Source: Acidobacteriota bacterium
GTDB taxonomy: Bacteria; Acidobacteriota; Thermoanaerobaculia; Multivoradales; J023
Reading direction: 5' to 3'
DNA length: 64,000 bases
Assembly: GCA_029263395.1 (NCBI GenBank)
Contig: JAJCXO010000005.1
Coordinates: 18,724-82,723, forward strand
Part shown: positions 43,401 through 51,610 of the stretch, in pieces
Layout: each line of letters opens with the position of its first letter
Position numbering within the stretch: the first letter of the stretch is position 1
Program-made: the position numbers and the translations under genes
Notes under the pieces: model-generated
What the model saw: only the letters and a program-made list of their open reading frames with translations
Told to the model about the DNA's origin: nothing
Databases searched by the model: none

Positions 43401-43653
43401 AGCTGGTACTCACCATACGCACCATGCCCTCGAGACTCTTGAGTTGTTCTTCCTGCTCGTCGATGATCTCGCGCTCGATCTCGAACGGACTTGCCCCCGG
43501 CCACACCGTGGTGACGGTGATCTCAGGTTGCTCGACGGAGGGGGTGAGCTGGATCGGGATGCGGGTCAGGGCCAAGATGCCGAACAGCACCAACAAGATC
43601 ACCCCGACCGCCGTGGTCACTGGCTTGGCGATCGACGTTTCGACCAGCTTCAT
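40480..43653 (-). CDS. RND-family efflux transporter (AcrB/HAE1-like inner-membrane pump)
   Basis: 1057 residues with the usual RND plan: TM1 (~12-30), a large porter domain, TM2-6, a second porter domain, TM7-12. Early signature 'VSTSSDSRGEIILSFLTGTD'. In TM4 the proton-relay region reads 'GMVVDNSIVVLENIYRH', with one Asp and Asn where AcrB has two Asp; this variant is common in the family. It exports hydrophobic or toxic compounds with the adaptor encoded 47 bp upstream. No TolC-like gene is adjacent. Confidence 0.93.
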   Translation of the reverse strand: MKLVETSIAKPVTTAVGVILLVLFGILALTRIPIQLTPSVEQPEITVTTVWPGASPFEIEREIIDEQEEQLKSLEGMVRMVSTSSDSRGEIILSFLTGTDVDAAILKVSNRLEQVPSYPSDADRPVLSTVDAQNAAMAWYTLLPAGDEPFEGDIATLYSFVDDFILPALERVPGVARAQIFGGREREMQVIVDPAKLAARQVTLNQLVMAIDRDNRDTSGGDFDEGKRRYVVRTIGQYRSPEDIESVVVAVRNGIPVYLRDVARVELSFRKATGEVLYFDKPILALNVQRENGSNAISVMASLTEAIEDINRELLRGRGVEMFESYDETDYIVSAIDLVQQNLVLGGSLAIIVLLLFLRSRASTLIVAIAIPISVIGTFLMMAWLGRSLNVISLAGMSFTVGMVVDNSIVVLENIYRHRQMGKSRRQAAFDGTQEVWGAVLASTLTTIAVFLPVLFVQEEAGQLFRDIAIAISCAVGLSLVVAISVIPSLSARILDATVVPAGGKGFANLWGAMALAQRFADWITRSVYWLITTTLRRVSVVVGFTAVAVGLGLWLMPKTEYLPQGNQNFLFGAIIPPPGYNVSEVIDLQKPFLEQLAPLWETEDAADLPAGGIGMMFFIAQPEMSFIAASGRDATRVRELIPEFNKINAQLPGTVAFMSQLSLFQRGLGQGRNIDIDLMGPDLDQLLALGSRVFGDVGTVLAGSQAFPMPNLSLGNPELRVVPRRQRLAELGLQNRDLGIVVSALVDGVKASDYRHEGHEIDLRVMAERGASHRTHLLEQMPITTPDGRQVTLGSVADIELVSGPTQIRHLERQRAVTIQVTPPDTVALQEAMERIEGEILAPMRASGELGGLYRARLSGSADKLTQTRQALQWNFLLAVLITYLLMAALFESFLYPLVILFSVPLAGLGGVLGLAALNLVTPQALDVLTMLGFIILLGTVVNNAILIVHQTLNHLRRDSMTPRDAIREATRSRIRPIFMSVTTSVFGMLPLVLFPGAGSELYRGLGSVVVGGLAVSTFFTLFLVPALLSLVLDARLAVGRRWQGWERAEPITAVE

Positions 43654-43700
43654 GGTCTGTGTACTTTCATGGTCTGGCCTGCTTTATGGTCTGCTCGCCG

Positions 43701-44897
43701 TCACCGTTCATTCAGCGCTTCTGGAGCTGGATAGTCGAGCTCCTGACCGGCCACGTTGTAACCGTCCTGCAGCACTTCGTTGCCACGGGTGATCACAAGC
43801 CGGCCGGCGCTGATCTTGCCGCGGACGGCAATCCATTGGCCCACACCGAGTCCGGGTTCAACCTCCACGCTATGGACAATCGCTGAATCACCGAGCACAA
43901 ACACGACGCTCTGGCCGTCGCGGGTGACGACGGCGTCCTTGGGTACCAGGATCAACGGCTCTTCCGGACCGATCGTCAAGTCTACCTGGGCCAACATACC
44001 AACCCCGAGCCGGCGTTCCTTGTTGGGCAGGCTGATTAGCGCTGGAAAAGTCCGTGATTGGGGATCGGCCCGAGGCACCACCGTCCGCACTGTGCCGGCA
44101 ATCTCGAGTGCGGGCAGGGCTTCGAAACTCACCTGAGCCTCAGCTCCAGGAGTCAGACCACCGAAGTGGCGCTCCGGGACTTCGAGACGAACTTCGAGCG
44201 AGTCGAGTGAGATCAGTTCGACGACTGGGTCGCCGATATCGAGCCACTCACCGACCTGGATGTGCTCACGGCCGATGACGCCGCTGAACGACGCCCGCAC
44301 GGTAGTGTTGTCGAGATCCCGTTCAAGAGTCGCTAGGGCAGCACGCAGTTGGGCGACGCGGCCTTGCCAGGCTTCGGTGTCGTAAGTCGCGTCGTCTACT
44401 TGTTGAGTGCTGACCACCTCCGAGGCGCGCAGCTCGCGGGTGCGTTCGAGTTTGAGTTCGGCGGACTTGAGCCGTGCCTCGGCTTCCGCCAATTGGCCGA
44501 GCGCCGCTTGTTGGCGTAGCTCGATCGGTTCCCGACGTAAGCGCACCAGCGCTGCACCGCGCCGTACGTTGGCGCCTTCCGGCGCCATGACCTGATCGAC
44601 AATCCCCGCGACCTCGGTGGCCACCACTGCGATATGGCGCGCCTCGACCGTGCCGGTCAAGCGCAGCGTCTGACGAACCTGGTGTTCTATGGAACTCGTA
44701 TAGCGCACCGGCATTTGCGCGAAAACTGGGCCGGTGACGGACCACAGCACCGCCCATAAGAGAAAGCAGTGTCCCTGGCGAGGCCATGACTGCTGTTGAG
44801 ACAAGCGTTGCTGGCGAGACAAGCGTTGCTGTTGAGACAAGCGTTGCTGATGAACCATAGTGGACATCCGTCCCTCGCTGCATCTGAGAGTAGACAT
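43701..44897 (-). CDS. RND efflux periplasmic adaptor (HlyD/MFP family)
   Basis: 398 residues. After a signal-like helix ('HCFLLWAVLWSVTGPVFAQM', ~43-62) the lipoyl/barrel-sandwich halves ('GIVDQVMAPEGANVRRGAAL' and 'TTVRASFSGVIGREHIQVGE') flank a coiled coil (~125-185). The beta-barrel and membrane-proximal domains follow. The N-terminus before the signal is odd: a six-residue repeat 'QRLSQQQRLSRQQRLSQQQ' coded by three 18-nt repeats (44790-44843); a later start is possible. It pairs with the RND pump downstream. Confidence 0.9.
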   Translation of the reverse strand: MSTLRCSEGRMSTMVHQQRLSQQQRLSRQQRLSQQQSWPRQGHCFLLWAVLWSVTGPVFAQMPVRYTSSIEHQVRQTLRLTGTVEARHIAVVATEVAGIVDQVMAPEGANVRRGAALVRLRREPIELRQQAALGQLAEAEARLKSAELKLERTRELRASEVVSTQQVDDATYDTEAWQGRVAQLRAALATLERDLDNTTVRASFSGVIGREHIQVGEWLDIGDPVVELISLDSLEVRLEVPERHFGGLTPGAEAQVSFEALPALEIAGTVRTVVPRADPQSRTFPALISLPNKERRLGVGMLAQVDLTIGPEEPLILVPKDAVVTRDGQSVVFVLGDSAIVHSVEVEPGLGVGQWIAVRGKISAGRLVITRGNEVLQDGYNVAGQELDYPAPEALNER

Positions 44898-45128
44898 GAC
44901 TAGCGGTCCGAGCTTGGCGAACTCGTACCCTCGTTTGATGTGGTGTTCTGTAGCGGAACGACCCAGGAGACCCCGTCATGCCCCCGCGCGGGCCGATTTG
45001 CCGCGCCGGCCGGATAAATGAATACGCAATCCGGCGAAGCAAGTTGTGGAGTCTAACAGCTCAGATCGAAAATCGGCTATGGGAATAGGCCATGGCGCCC
45101 CCTTGGGCCCGCTGTGTTTGCCAGCTGC

Positions 45129-46112
45129 TTACCAGCTGCCCGAAGCGCCGCCACCGCCGAAGCTCCCACCGCCGCCTGAGAAACCGCCGCCTGAGAAACC
45201 ACCACCGCCTGAGAAACCACCACCGGACCAGCCGCCTCCACCGCTCGACCAAGTGCGTGTCCAGCCACTGGAGCTGGGTGTCCAGCTACGGACTCGTTCG
45301 CCCCAACCGGTAGAGCGCAGCAGGAAACGAAGCACCGGAAAGGCGACAACCCACAACAACCAAGCGATCGTGCCGGCTGTAGGTCCAAAGATGGCTGCCG
45401 GGAAGCTGAAGAAGAACGGCATCAAGAAGAGATAGAGGAACCATCCCATACAGCCGCTGGAGGCGATGCTGATCATCGCGAAGGTACCGACAACCACCGA
45501 AAAAACACCGAGAAAGATCAGCTTCTCGAGGAATGGAGCGTCGGTCAGATCACCATCGGAGGAAGCGTCTGTGAGACTGGGGGGAATCAGGTCCTCTTGG
45601 CCGCGGATGGTGGCGTCGATCACTTCGATCGCGGCGTGGATGCCGCCCGCGAAGTCACCGTCGCGGAAGCGCGGCACCATTAAGTTCGAGATGATCTTCT
45701 TGGTGCGCAAATCGGTCAAGGTCGGCTCGAGGCCGTAGCCGACTTCGATGCGAATCTTGCGGTCGTCTCGCGACACCAACAGCAGGACGCCATCATCGAT
45801 CCCTTTGCGTCCCAGCTCCCAGGTCTCGACTACACGGATCGAATAGTCTTCGAGCGGCTCACCTGCGAGATTGGGGAGGGTGAGGATGACCACTTGGGCG
45901 CCAGTGGCGTTTTCCAACTGTTCGAGGGTGGATTCGAGCTGAAGCTCGGCGGCCGCGTCGATAAACTGGGCGAGGTCGTTGACTCGGCCTGCCAGGAAGG
46001 GCACGTCCAGCGCCAGCAGTGGCGTCAGCTGCACGGTTGCTGACAGCAGTGCCAGGCAGACGCAAATCAAGATCTGGCGAGTGTTCCGGCAGGTCAGGTG
46101 TCGCCGAGCCAT
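45129..46112 (-). CDS. TPM-domain membrane protein with Gly/Ser-rich tail
   Basis: 327 residues. Signal peptide (~12-34), TPM domain (~38-170; 'VNDLAQFIDAAAELQLESTL' and 'GIDDGVLLLVSRDDRKIRIE'), two membrane helices (~192-255), and a C-terminal tail of FSGGGG repeats (~290-327). This YgcG-type protein is usually found beside LemA. Role unclear; proposed in envelope stress and photosystem-like repair. Its start directly abuts the stop of the second TPM gene. Confidence 0.9.
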   Translation of the reverse strand: MARRHLTCRNTRQILICVCLALLSATVQLTPLLALDVPFLAGRVNDLAQFIDAAAELQLESTLEQLENATGAQVVILTLPNLAGEPLEDYSIRVVETWELGRKGIDDGVLLLVSRDDRKIRIEVGYGLEPTLTDLRTKKIISNLMVPRFRDGDFAGGIHAAIEVIDATIRGQEDLIPPSLTDASSDGDLTDAPFLEKLIFLGVFSVVVGTFAMISIASSGCMGWFLYLFLMPFFFSFPAAIFGPTAGTIAWLLWVVAFPVLRFLLRSTGWGERVRSWTPSSSGWTRTWSSGGGGWSGGGFSGGGGFSGGGFSGGGGSFGGGGASGSW

Positions 46113-46778
46113 TTAGCGCTCCCTCAGCCGTGGTTCGTTGCGCAGCTCGTCGCGGTCGTCGGATCGTCGAGCGAAGCCGTGTTCGGCTAGCAGCTCGCCA
46201 CATTTGCTGATGACCGCTACCAGGGATTCGGTGGTGCGGTGTGCCCGGATACCCGATACAAGCTCGCTCACCAGGTGATCCCAAGCGTCCTCACCCACTT
46301 GTTTGTGGATGCCACTGTCCGCCAAGATCAGGGCTCGATGTTCGAAGAGGGCGATGAACACCAGGATGCCGCTACGGTCGCGGGTTTTGAAGACCTCCTC
46401 GTCGAGAAAAGCAGCCTCGGCGCGCAGCCGTACCCGGCGTTCCATCGTTTCAGCGGAGATCAGCCAGCGCTGCACAACGGGCAAGATTCGAGTTGCCAGG
46501 TAGCCGGCCGCACCGCCAGCGAAGGCGGGCAGGGTCATCCACAACACGGCCGGGATGCCCCAGAATCCGCCCAGCCAATGTCCGAAGCCGCCAAGGGCAG
46601 CAGCACCCATGGCGCCGAGGGCGGTGCCTCTCCACACCGCCTCTTCGTAGTCGTCAACCTGGTTGACCAGGTAGGCGACGATTTCGCCCGAAGTTTGTTG
46701 CTCGGCGTCGCGGGCGGCGTCCCGAATTCGCGCCAGCTCAGCGTCGTCGAACAATTGTCGGATGCCCAAGGTGGCCAT
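46113..46778 (-). CDS. Second TPM-domain membrane protein
   Basis: 221 residues. Cytoplasmic N-terminal helix ('LFDDAELARIRDAARDAEQQ'), TPM-like start 'TSGEIVAYLVNQVDDYEEAV', two membrane helices (~58-100), then 'ILVFIALFEHRALILADSGI' and 'SLVAVISKCGELLAEHGFAR', which fit the DUF/TPM family often paired with YgcG. It lies between the LemA gene and the first TPM gene with 19 and 0 bp spacing. Confidence 0.85.
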   Translation of the reverse strand: MATLGIRQLFDDAELARIRDAARDAEQQTSGEIVAYLVNQVDDYEEAVWRGTALGAMGAAALGGFGHWLGGFWGIPAVLWMTLPAFAGGAAGYLATRILPVVQRWLISAETMERRVRLRAEAAFLDEEVFKTRDRSGILVFIALFEHRALILADSGIHKQVGEDAWDHLVSELVSGIRAHRTTESLVAVISKCGELLAEHGFARRSDDRDELRNEPRLRER

Positions 46779-46797
46779 GATCGAACCGGTGTCCAGC

Positions 46798-47385
46798 TCA
46801 GAATTCCACTTCTGGCGGTTTGTCGGCCCCGGGCGTCGAGGCGAAGTAAGGACGATCGTCGAAGCCCATTAGGCCAGCAAATAGCTTGGCGGGGAGTCGG
46901 TTGCGGGCGGTGTTGTAGGTTTGGGCAACCTCGTTGAATCGTTTACGCTCCACGGCAATACGGTTCTCGGTGCCCTCGAGCTGAGACTGTAAGTCACGGA
47001 AGGCCTCGGTTGCTTTGAGCTCCGGATAACGCTCAACCACGACCAGCAGTCGCGAGAGGGCACTCGACAACGAGTCTTGAGCGCCTTGGAATTGGCTCAG
47101 CTGATCAGCTGAGGGCGCACCGTCGAGACTGACTTGCCCCACTTTTGAGCGCGCTTCGACCACCGCTTGCAGGGTCTCTTGTTCAAAATCCTTGGCGCCG
47201 CGAACCGTGTTGACCAGGTTGGGGATCAGATCTGCTCGGCGCTGGTAAACGTTCTCTACCTGGGCCCAGGCTGACTTGACCCCTTCTTCTTTGGCAACCA
47301 AGGTGTTGTACATGCCCCCGAGCACGACAGCGAGTCCCAGGCCGACCGCTAACAACACGCCACCGACGAGTGCTGCGTTTTTCAT
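46798..47385 (-). CDS. lemA: LemA-family protein
   Basis: 195 residues. N-terminal membrane helix (~7-27) followed by the LemA helical core: 'NTLVAKEEGVKSAWAQVENV', 'QRRADLIPNLVNTVRG', 'RYPELKATEAFRDLQSQLEG' and 'RFNEVAQTYNTARNRLPAKL'. First gene of a lemA-TPM-TPM operon. Function in bacteria is not settled. Confidence 0.95.
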   Translation of the reverse strand: MKNAALVGGVLLAVGLGLAVVLGGMYNTLVAKEEGVKSAWAQVENVYQRRADLIPNLVNTVRGAKDFEQETLQAVVEARSKVGQVSLDGAPSADQLSQFQGAQDSLSSALSRLLVVVERYPELKATEAFRDLQSQLEGTENRIAVERKRFNEVAQTYNTARNRLPAKLFAGLMGFDDRPYFASTPGADKPPEVEF

Positions 47386-47630
47386 CGAATTCTCCTCTTC
47401 GTGCGACAGGCCCTAACACCTCGGACACCATGGTTGGCAGCTAAGGGGTCGACGGATCCAGTCAACCAAGTCTCATGGAAATGCATTGAGTCTGCCCAGG
47501 GTACACCGTCTCTCGAGGTGTCACCAAATGGTTCCGGGTTGTCGAAGGATTCAGTGCTGATAGACAACTGATGGCGGTTTTCCACCGTATCTCGAATGTT
47601 GCCGACAGGGCCGCCGTATCCATTCGATAG

Positions 47631-47924
47631 ACTGAGGCGATCGTTTTCGGCCCAGCTGCGTATTTTCGACGGTCCCTAGCCACCCGTGGAATCATCGGCC
47701 AGGTCACGTCAGCCGCCATCGTCTACGATGCTGAAACGACTAGCGGCGGTAGTGGTGGTCCGGTCATCAACCTGCGTGGCGAAGTTGTTGCGGTCAACAT
47801 GGCGATCCTGCCGGAGTTCGGCGGCTCTAACCTCGGCGTGCCGGTCGAAGAGGCCCGTGATGTCCTTGGTTCCGTACCCCAGGGGGAGTCGAGCTCACCG
47901 GTTAGTGACTATCCGACTCCTTGA
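47631..47924 (+). pseudogene. Remnant of a trypsin-like (S1C/HtrA-type) serine protease
   Basis: A frame with no start codon, opening after TAG 47628-47630 and ending at TGA 47922-47924, reads 'RGIIGQVTSAAIVYDAETTS' followed by 'GGSGGPVINLRGEVVAVN' and 'GSNLGVPVEEARDVLGS'. GGSGGP is the catalytic-Ser motif of HtrA-type proteases. The His and Asp parts and any signal peptide are missing, so this is the 3' fragment of a decayed gene, about 98 codons. It sits in the 1.25-kb gap between lemA and the array at 48042. Confidence 0.75.
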
Positions 47925-48041
47925 CGCCGAGCGAGACGGCATTGGCGCTCGGGCGGCCTTTCCCAAGCTAGATGTAACTTTTGGGGATGATGTAGAGCTG
48001 CCGGTTATGTGGAGTGGACTGAGGAACGTCCCATGGGCGTT

Positions 48042-48633
48042 CCTCAACGGTGAGGAAGGCGTTTCAGATTCTCGAAGTGGCGTCCTCAATGGTGATGGAG
48101 CTCATCTGGCGTGCCGATTTGGTTGTCCTCAACGGTGAGGAAGCCTTTTGGAGCCGGGCAGATTGTCTCCTTCGGAGGAAATGTGAACGACCCAACGGTC
48201 TCAGGTCGCTCGCCTCACGGCTAAGACGGTCCCGTGGACGTCTCGGGTCACCGTCCTCACCATTGAGGACGTCTCCCGAGATCCCGGGCAAGGGCCCTTC
48301 AGCGTTGAGGAGGGGCCCAGAGTTTCTGGGATGCCCGGCCTCAATGGTGAGGACGGGGGCTCGCGTTACCAGAAGACCTGCTTCAGCCGTGAGGCAGGCG
48401 AGCTCCCAGTCTCAGATCACTCGCCGAACGCTGAGGAAGGTCGCCGAAGCGCCTTGGGTCATCGTACTACCGCCGAGGAACGTCGCCGGACCGTCTCGGG
48501 TCGTTGTGCTTACCGTTGAGAGCGCGGCTCGAGACCGAGACCTAGAGCTCTTCAGTGGTGAAGACGCGGCTTGGAGTCTTGGGACCGCAGTCCTCATCGG
48601 TGAGATGGATGCGCTGCTGGACGTAACATGGAG
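48042..48633. repeat. 42-nt tandem array, 14 degenerate units
   Basis: Units begin at 48042, 48084, 48127, ~48169, 48213, 48255, 48297, 48339, 48381, 48423, 48465, 48508, 48550 and 48592. The core is a 5-bp hairpin CCTCA-NNNN-TGAGG with a changing four-base loop (ACGG, ATGG, CCAT, GCGT, GCCG, TCGG). One unit (48550) has the paired change CTTCA/TGAAG. The other part of each unit often holds a second stem (for example CCCAGA/TCTGGG near 48316-48330). A near-palindrome TGAGGAACG...CGTTCCTCA (48020-48046) marks the left edge. Some units are 43 nt, so no single reading frame spans it. Confidence 0.85.
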
Positions 48634-48637
48634 TTCG

Positions 48638-50707
48638 TTAGGGTGGTTGAGCCGCAGCCAACAACACCTCGACTTCGAAGCCGCCAGCGCGGGGGTTACG
48701 GCCGGTGACGGTGCCTCCCATACGTTCGACGAGGCCGTGGACGAGCGCCAAGCCGATGCCGGTGCCTTTGGAGGTGCGGGTGAGCTCGTTTTCGGTACGG
48801 TAGAAAGGTTCGAAGATCTTCTTCAAGTGCTGGCGAGGGACACCTGGACCGTGGTCGGTAACGGTCAGGAGCACTCCGGCGTCATCCCGACGGCAGCTCA
48901 AGACAATGTCTTTGTTGCTGGCTTCGCGGGCGTATTTGAGCGCGTTGTCGACCAGATTGAAGAGCACCTGGACCAAAGCGTCGCGATCGTAGCGCACCGC
49001 GGGTAGGTTCGGCTCGGCGTCGAGCCGAAGCGAGAAGCCTTGTTGTTCGGCGTGCGGACCGAGGATCCCGCGCACTTCTTCGACCACCGGTACGACGTCG
49101 CCAACTTCGATTTTCATCGGGCGGTCCTTCTGCTCCAGCTGAGAAAGCTCCAGAACGTTCTGCACTAGCCGCGTCAGACGCTCGGTCTCTGACGTGATGG
49201 TCTCGTAATAATGCTGACGCTTGGTGTCGTCCGTCACCATGCCGTCACGCAGCATTTCGCCATACATGCGCAGTGCGGTGAGCGGGGTTTTGAGTTCGTG
49301 GGTGACGGCAGAGACAAAATTGCTGCGTCGTTCGGCGAAGGCCACGACTACCGCCACCATGCGATACAGCGCAAACAGGCCAAACGTCGAGGCGAAGGCG
49401 AGCAACAGCGAGAGCGAATAGAGATTCACCATGCCCTGGCGTTCGGGCAGGCGGGCGAGAGAGATGTCGGCCGCAATCTGTCCGAAGGGTTCAGCAAAAC
49501 GATGGCGATATGAGTAGCCGTCGAGGGCGAGTCGTCGCTCAGCAGCGGTCGGGATCAGAAGCTTGGAAAGGCTGGTCGTGAGCTTGCGGTCGGAACTGTC
49601 GGTGACCAGGGAGATCCGGGTGTTGGCTGCCAAGTCACCGTCGGCCAACACCTGGTCGGCTACCCAGGACACCAACTTCGGGACATCGAGCATCAATCCC
49701 TGGGCGTAGGTCTCGTCGCCGATCGAGACGGTACGGTAGAGCACCAAATGGTTCTCGGTCGCCAACCGTCCAACCATCGGTTGCAGGCGCACGTCGATGG
49801 TAGCTGAGAAGCCGGTGTCGAGTACGCCAACGATCCGTCGTTCGATCTCTGCGTTGGTGGTCACCATCTCGCCGGTCGCTGGATCGGCAAGGGTTGGGTC
49901 CGCAGACTCAGCCTGAGATTGCACCGCCTCTTGCAATACGTTGGCTTCCTTCTGCAGGAAATTGTAGACGTTAGCCGCTTGGCTCGGAGCGACCTTGGTA
50001 GGCCGCTTGCCGCGACTACTGGCGCCGCGGTTGAGACGATTGAGGTAACTTTCCGAAGACCTCTCTTCCTCGATCTGTTTGGCCGAGTTGTTCTTGGCCA
50101 AGTCGCGACGTGATGGATCGGCCAGGGCTTTCTGCTTTGGCACACCAACCTTTGGCAATGGCTTTTCCTGGGGGCGCTCGAGGGTCACGGTCCGGCCCGT
50201 AGCCTGGTGATCTTGCTCCGACTCGATGAGGTTGCGACCAGGTGAAGCCGTTTCGAAGGCCCAGAAGTTGGTCACCGCCTCTTGCACGAGATCGACGACG
50301 GCACGGGTTGAGTCGGATGGCGACCAACCCGTAGCGATCGTCGCTAGCTCCTCGTTGTCGGGCCATAGGGGGCTCGACACCGTACCGTCGGGATCAATCT
50401 GGAAGTAGCAGACGAGAAACGACTCGCTGGGAGGCTGGGATAGCGGCGACCGAGTGAGGTTGACGATCTGTGACGGACTACCCTCGGGCACAAAAAAGTA
50501 CCGATACTGAGCAAATGGACGATCTTCTTCGGTGCGCAGCCAGGTGGTTAGCTCGCGTTCCATCTCGTCGACGATACGATCGGCCAGTGCACGGTGCCGC
50601 AGATCACGCTCGGCCTCGACGCTATCGAGCGCCTTGCCGACGACCATCGCCAAGGACCCCAAGAGCACCAGGGCGAGTAACACGAAGACAATGCGGATGC
50701 GGGTCAC
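48638..50707 (-). CDS. Membrane sensor histidine kinase
   Basis: 689 residues from GTG at 50707. TM1 ~5-24 ('VFVLLALVLLGSLAMVVGKA'), a large extracytoplasmic sensor of ~390 residues with no domain I recognise, TM2 near residue 430 ('YSLSLLLAFASTFGLFALY'), then HisKA with intact His ('NFVSAVTHELKTPLTALRMY') and ATPase domain ('NLVDNALKYAR', 'VTDHGPGVP', 'GTGIGLALVHGLV'). It phosphorylates the regulator encoded 51 bp upstream. Confidence 0.95.
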   Translation of the reverse strand: MTRIRIVFVLLALVLLGSLAMVVGKALDSVEAERDLRHRALADRIVDEMERELTTWLRTEEDRPFAQYRYFFVPEGSPSQIVNLTRSPLSQPPSESFLVCYFQIDPDGTVSSPLWPDNEELATIATGWSPSDSTRAVVDLVQEAVTNFWAFETASPGRNLIESEQDHQATGRTVTLERPQEKPLPKVGVPKQKALADPSRRDLAKNNSAKQIEEERSSESYLNRLNRGASSRGKRPTKVAPSQAANVYNFLQKEANVLQEAVQSQAESADPTLADPATGEMVTTNAEIERRIVGVLDTGFSATIDVRLQPMVGRLATENHLVLYRTVSIGDETYAQGLMLDVPKLVSWVADQVLADGDLAANTRISLVTDSSDRKLTTSLSKLLIPTAAERRLALDGYSYRHRFAEPFGQIAADISLARLPERQGMVNLYSLSLLLAFASTFGLFALYRMVAVVVAFAERRSNFVSAVTHELKTPLTALRMYGEMLRDGMVTDDTKRQHYYETITSETERLTRLVQNVLELSQLEQKDRPMKIEVGDVVPVVEEVRGILGPHAEQQGFSLRLDAEPNLPAVRYDRDALVQVLFNLVDNALKYAREASNKDIVLSCRRDDAGVLLTVTDHGPGVPRQHLKKIFEPFYRTENELTRTSKGTGIGLALVHGLVERMGGTVTGRNPRAGGFEVEVLLAAAQPP

Positions 50708-50758
50708 ACCGTCTCCCGGCGCATCAAAGTCTCCCGACGCATCAAACCGTCTTCCACA

Positions 50759-51454
50759 TCAGACCGTAGCGCGGTAGCCCGCTCCGCGCACCGTCTCGAT
50801 GGTCCGCGTTCCGGTAACGTCGAGTTTCTTGCGCAGCTTGGCGATGTGGACATCTACAGTGCGCGTCTCGATTTCGTCGACATTAATCAGGCCCCAGACT
50901 TGTTGCAAGAGGGTGCGACGGCTGACTACCCGCCCGGCTTGTTGACCAAAAACGCGCAAGAGGTCCACTTCGCGTTGTGACAGGTGGATCGTTTGGTTGC
51001 TGGAATGAGCGTTGAGGCCAGGGGCGTCGATCTCCCAGGGGCCGAATTCAAAACGTTCGTTATCGTCGGCTTGGGAAGACCGTCGCAATTGTGCCTCGAC
51101 CCGAGCAACCAGCTCGCGGACCGAGAACGGCTTGGTGACGTAGTCATCGGCGCCACATCGCAGACCGCGGACAACGTCATCTTCTGAGCCCTTGGCGGTC
51201 AGCATGAGGATCGGCAAGCTCGGTAGCCTGGTTCGCAGTTTCCGACAGACGTCGAGGCCCGAGAGCCCGGGCAGCATCAGGTCCAAAATCACAAGATCAA
51301 ATAGCTCGCGCAGGCCGAGTTCGAGCCCTTCCTCGCCAGACTCGACGGCAGTTGGCTGCCAGCCATGGTAGACCAACACGTCGCAAAGTCCACCTCGGAT
51401 CGAGGCTTCGTCTTCTACAACCAAAATCTGCGCTTTGCGTTTGCTGTCGTCCAT
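50759..51454 (-). CDS. OmpR/PhoB-family response regulator
   Basis: 231 residues. Receiver domain (~9-120; 'ILVVEDEASIRGGLCDVLV', Asp in 'LVILDLMLPGLSG', Lys in 'DYVTKPFSVRELVARV') and winged-helix DNA-binding domain (~140-230; 'LSQREVDLLRVFGQQAGRVV' and 'VDVHIAKLRKKLDVTGTRTI'). First gene of the two-component operon and divergent from the VWA operon, with a PhoB-type direct-repeat operator between them. Confidence 0.96.
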   Translation of the reverse strand: MDDSKRKAQILVVEDEASIRGGLCDVLVYHGWQPTAVESGEEGLELGLRELFDLVILDLMLPGLSGLDVCRKLRTRLPSLPILMLTAKGSEDDVVRGLRCGADDYVTKPFSVRELVARVEAQLRRSSQADDNERFEFGPWEIDAPGLNAHSSNQTIHLSQREVDLLRVFGQQAGRVVSRRTLLQQVWGLINVDEIETRTVDVHIAKLRKKLDVTGTRTIETVRGAGYRATV

Positions 51455-51486
51455 AGTTCTATTCTAACTGTGTCTTTCGGCCGAAT

Positions 51487-51531
51487 GTAAAACGAACGTA
51501 AAACCGCAATGTCGCGTTTTACGTTTGTTTT
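51487..51531. promoter_or_regulatory. Inverted pair of PhoB-type direct-repeat boxes between divergent operons
   Basis: GTAAAACG (51487) and GTAAAACC (51498) repeat at 11-bp spacing, the usual spacing for an OmpR/PhoB-type dimer. The facing half has the same on the other strand (GTTTTACG at 51516, GTTTTG at 51527). The arms AAAACGAACGTAAAAC (51489-51504) and GTTTTACGTTTGTTTT (51516-51531) are complementary over 16 bp with one mismatch. It is probably the binding site of the regulator at 50759. Confidence 0.7.
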
Positions 51532-51610
51532 GCCCGCGGTTCGCAATCTCGTTTTATAAACGTTATGTGCAGCGCAACAAGATCTCGAACAACCTATCGA
51601 GGAGGCCGTT

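Noticed and set aside
44323..45042. 239-codon minus-strand frame upstream of the adaptor
   Set aside because: Overlaps the adaptor gene in another frame and reads repeats derived from its minisatellite.
48240..48519. 14-residue protein repeat (LNGEE-type) read from the 48-kb array
   Set aside because: 42 nt equals 14 codons, so any such array gives this. The 43-nt units break the frame, and variation falls on loop bases rather than third codon positions.
48050..49006. 318-codon plus-strand frame through the 48-kb array
   Set aside because: It crosses repeat units in changing frames, continues antisense into the kinase gene, and its composition (Arg/Ser-rich) is that of non-coding high-GC DNA.
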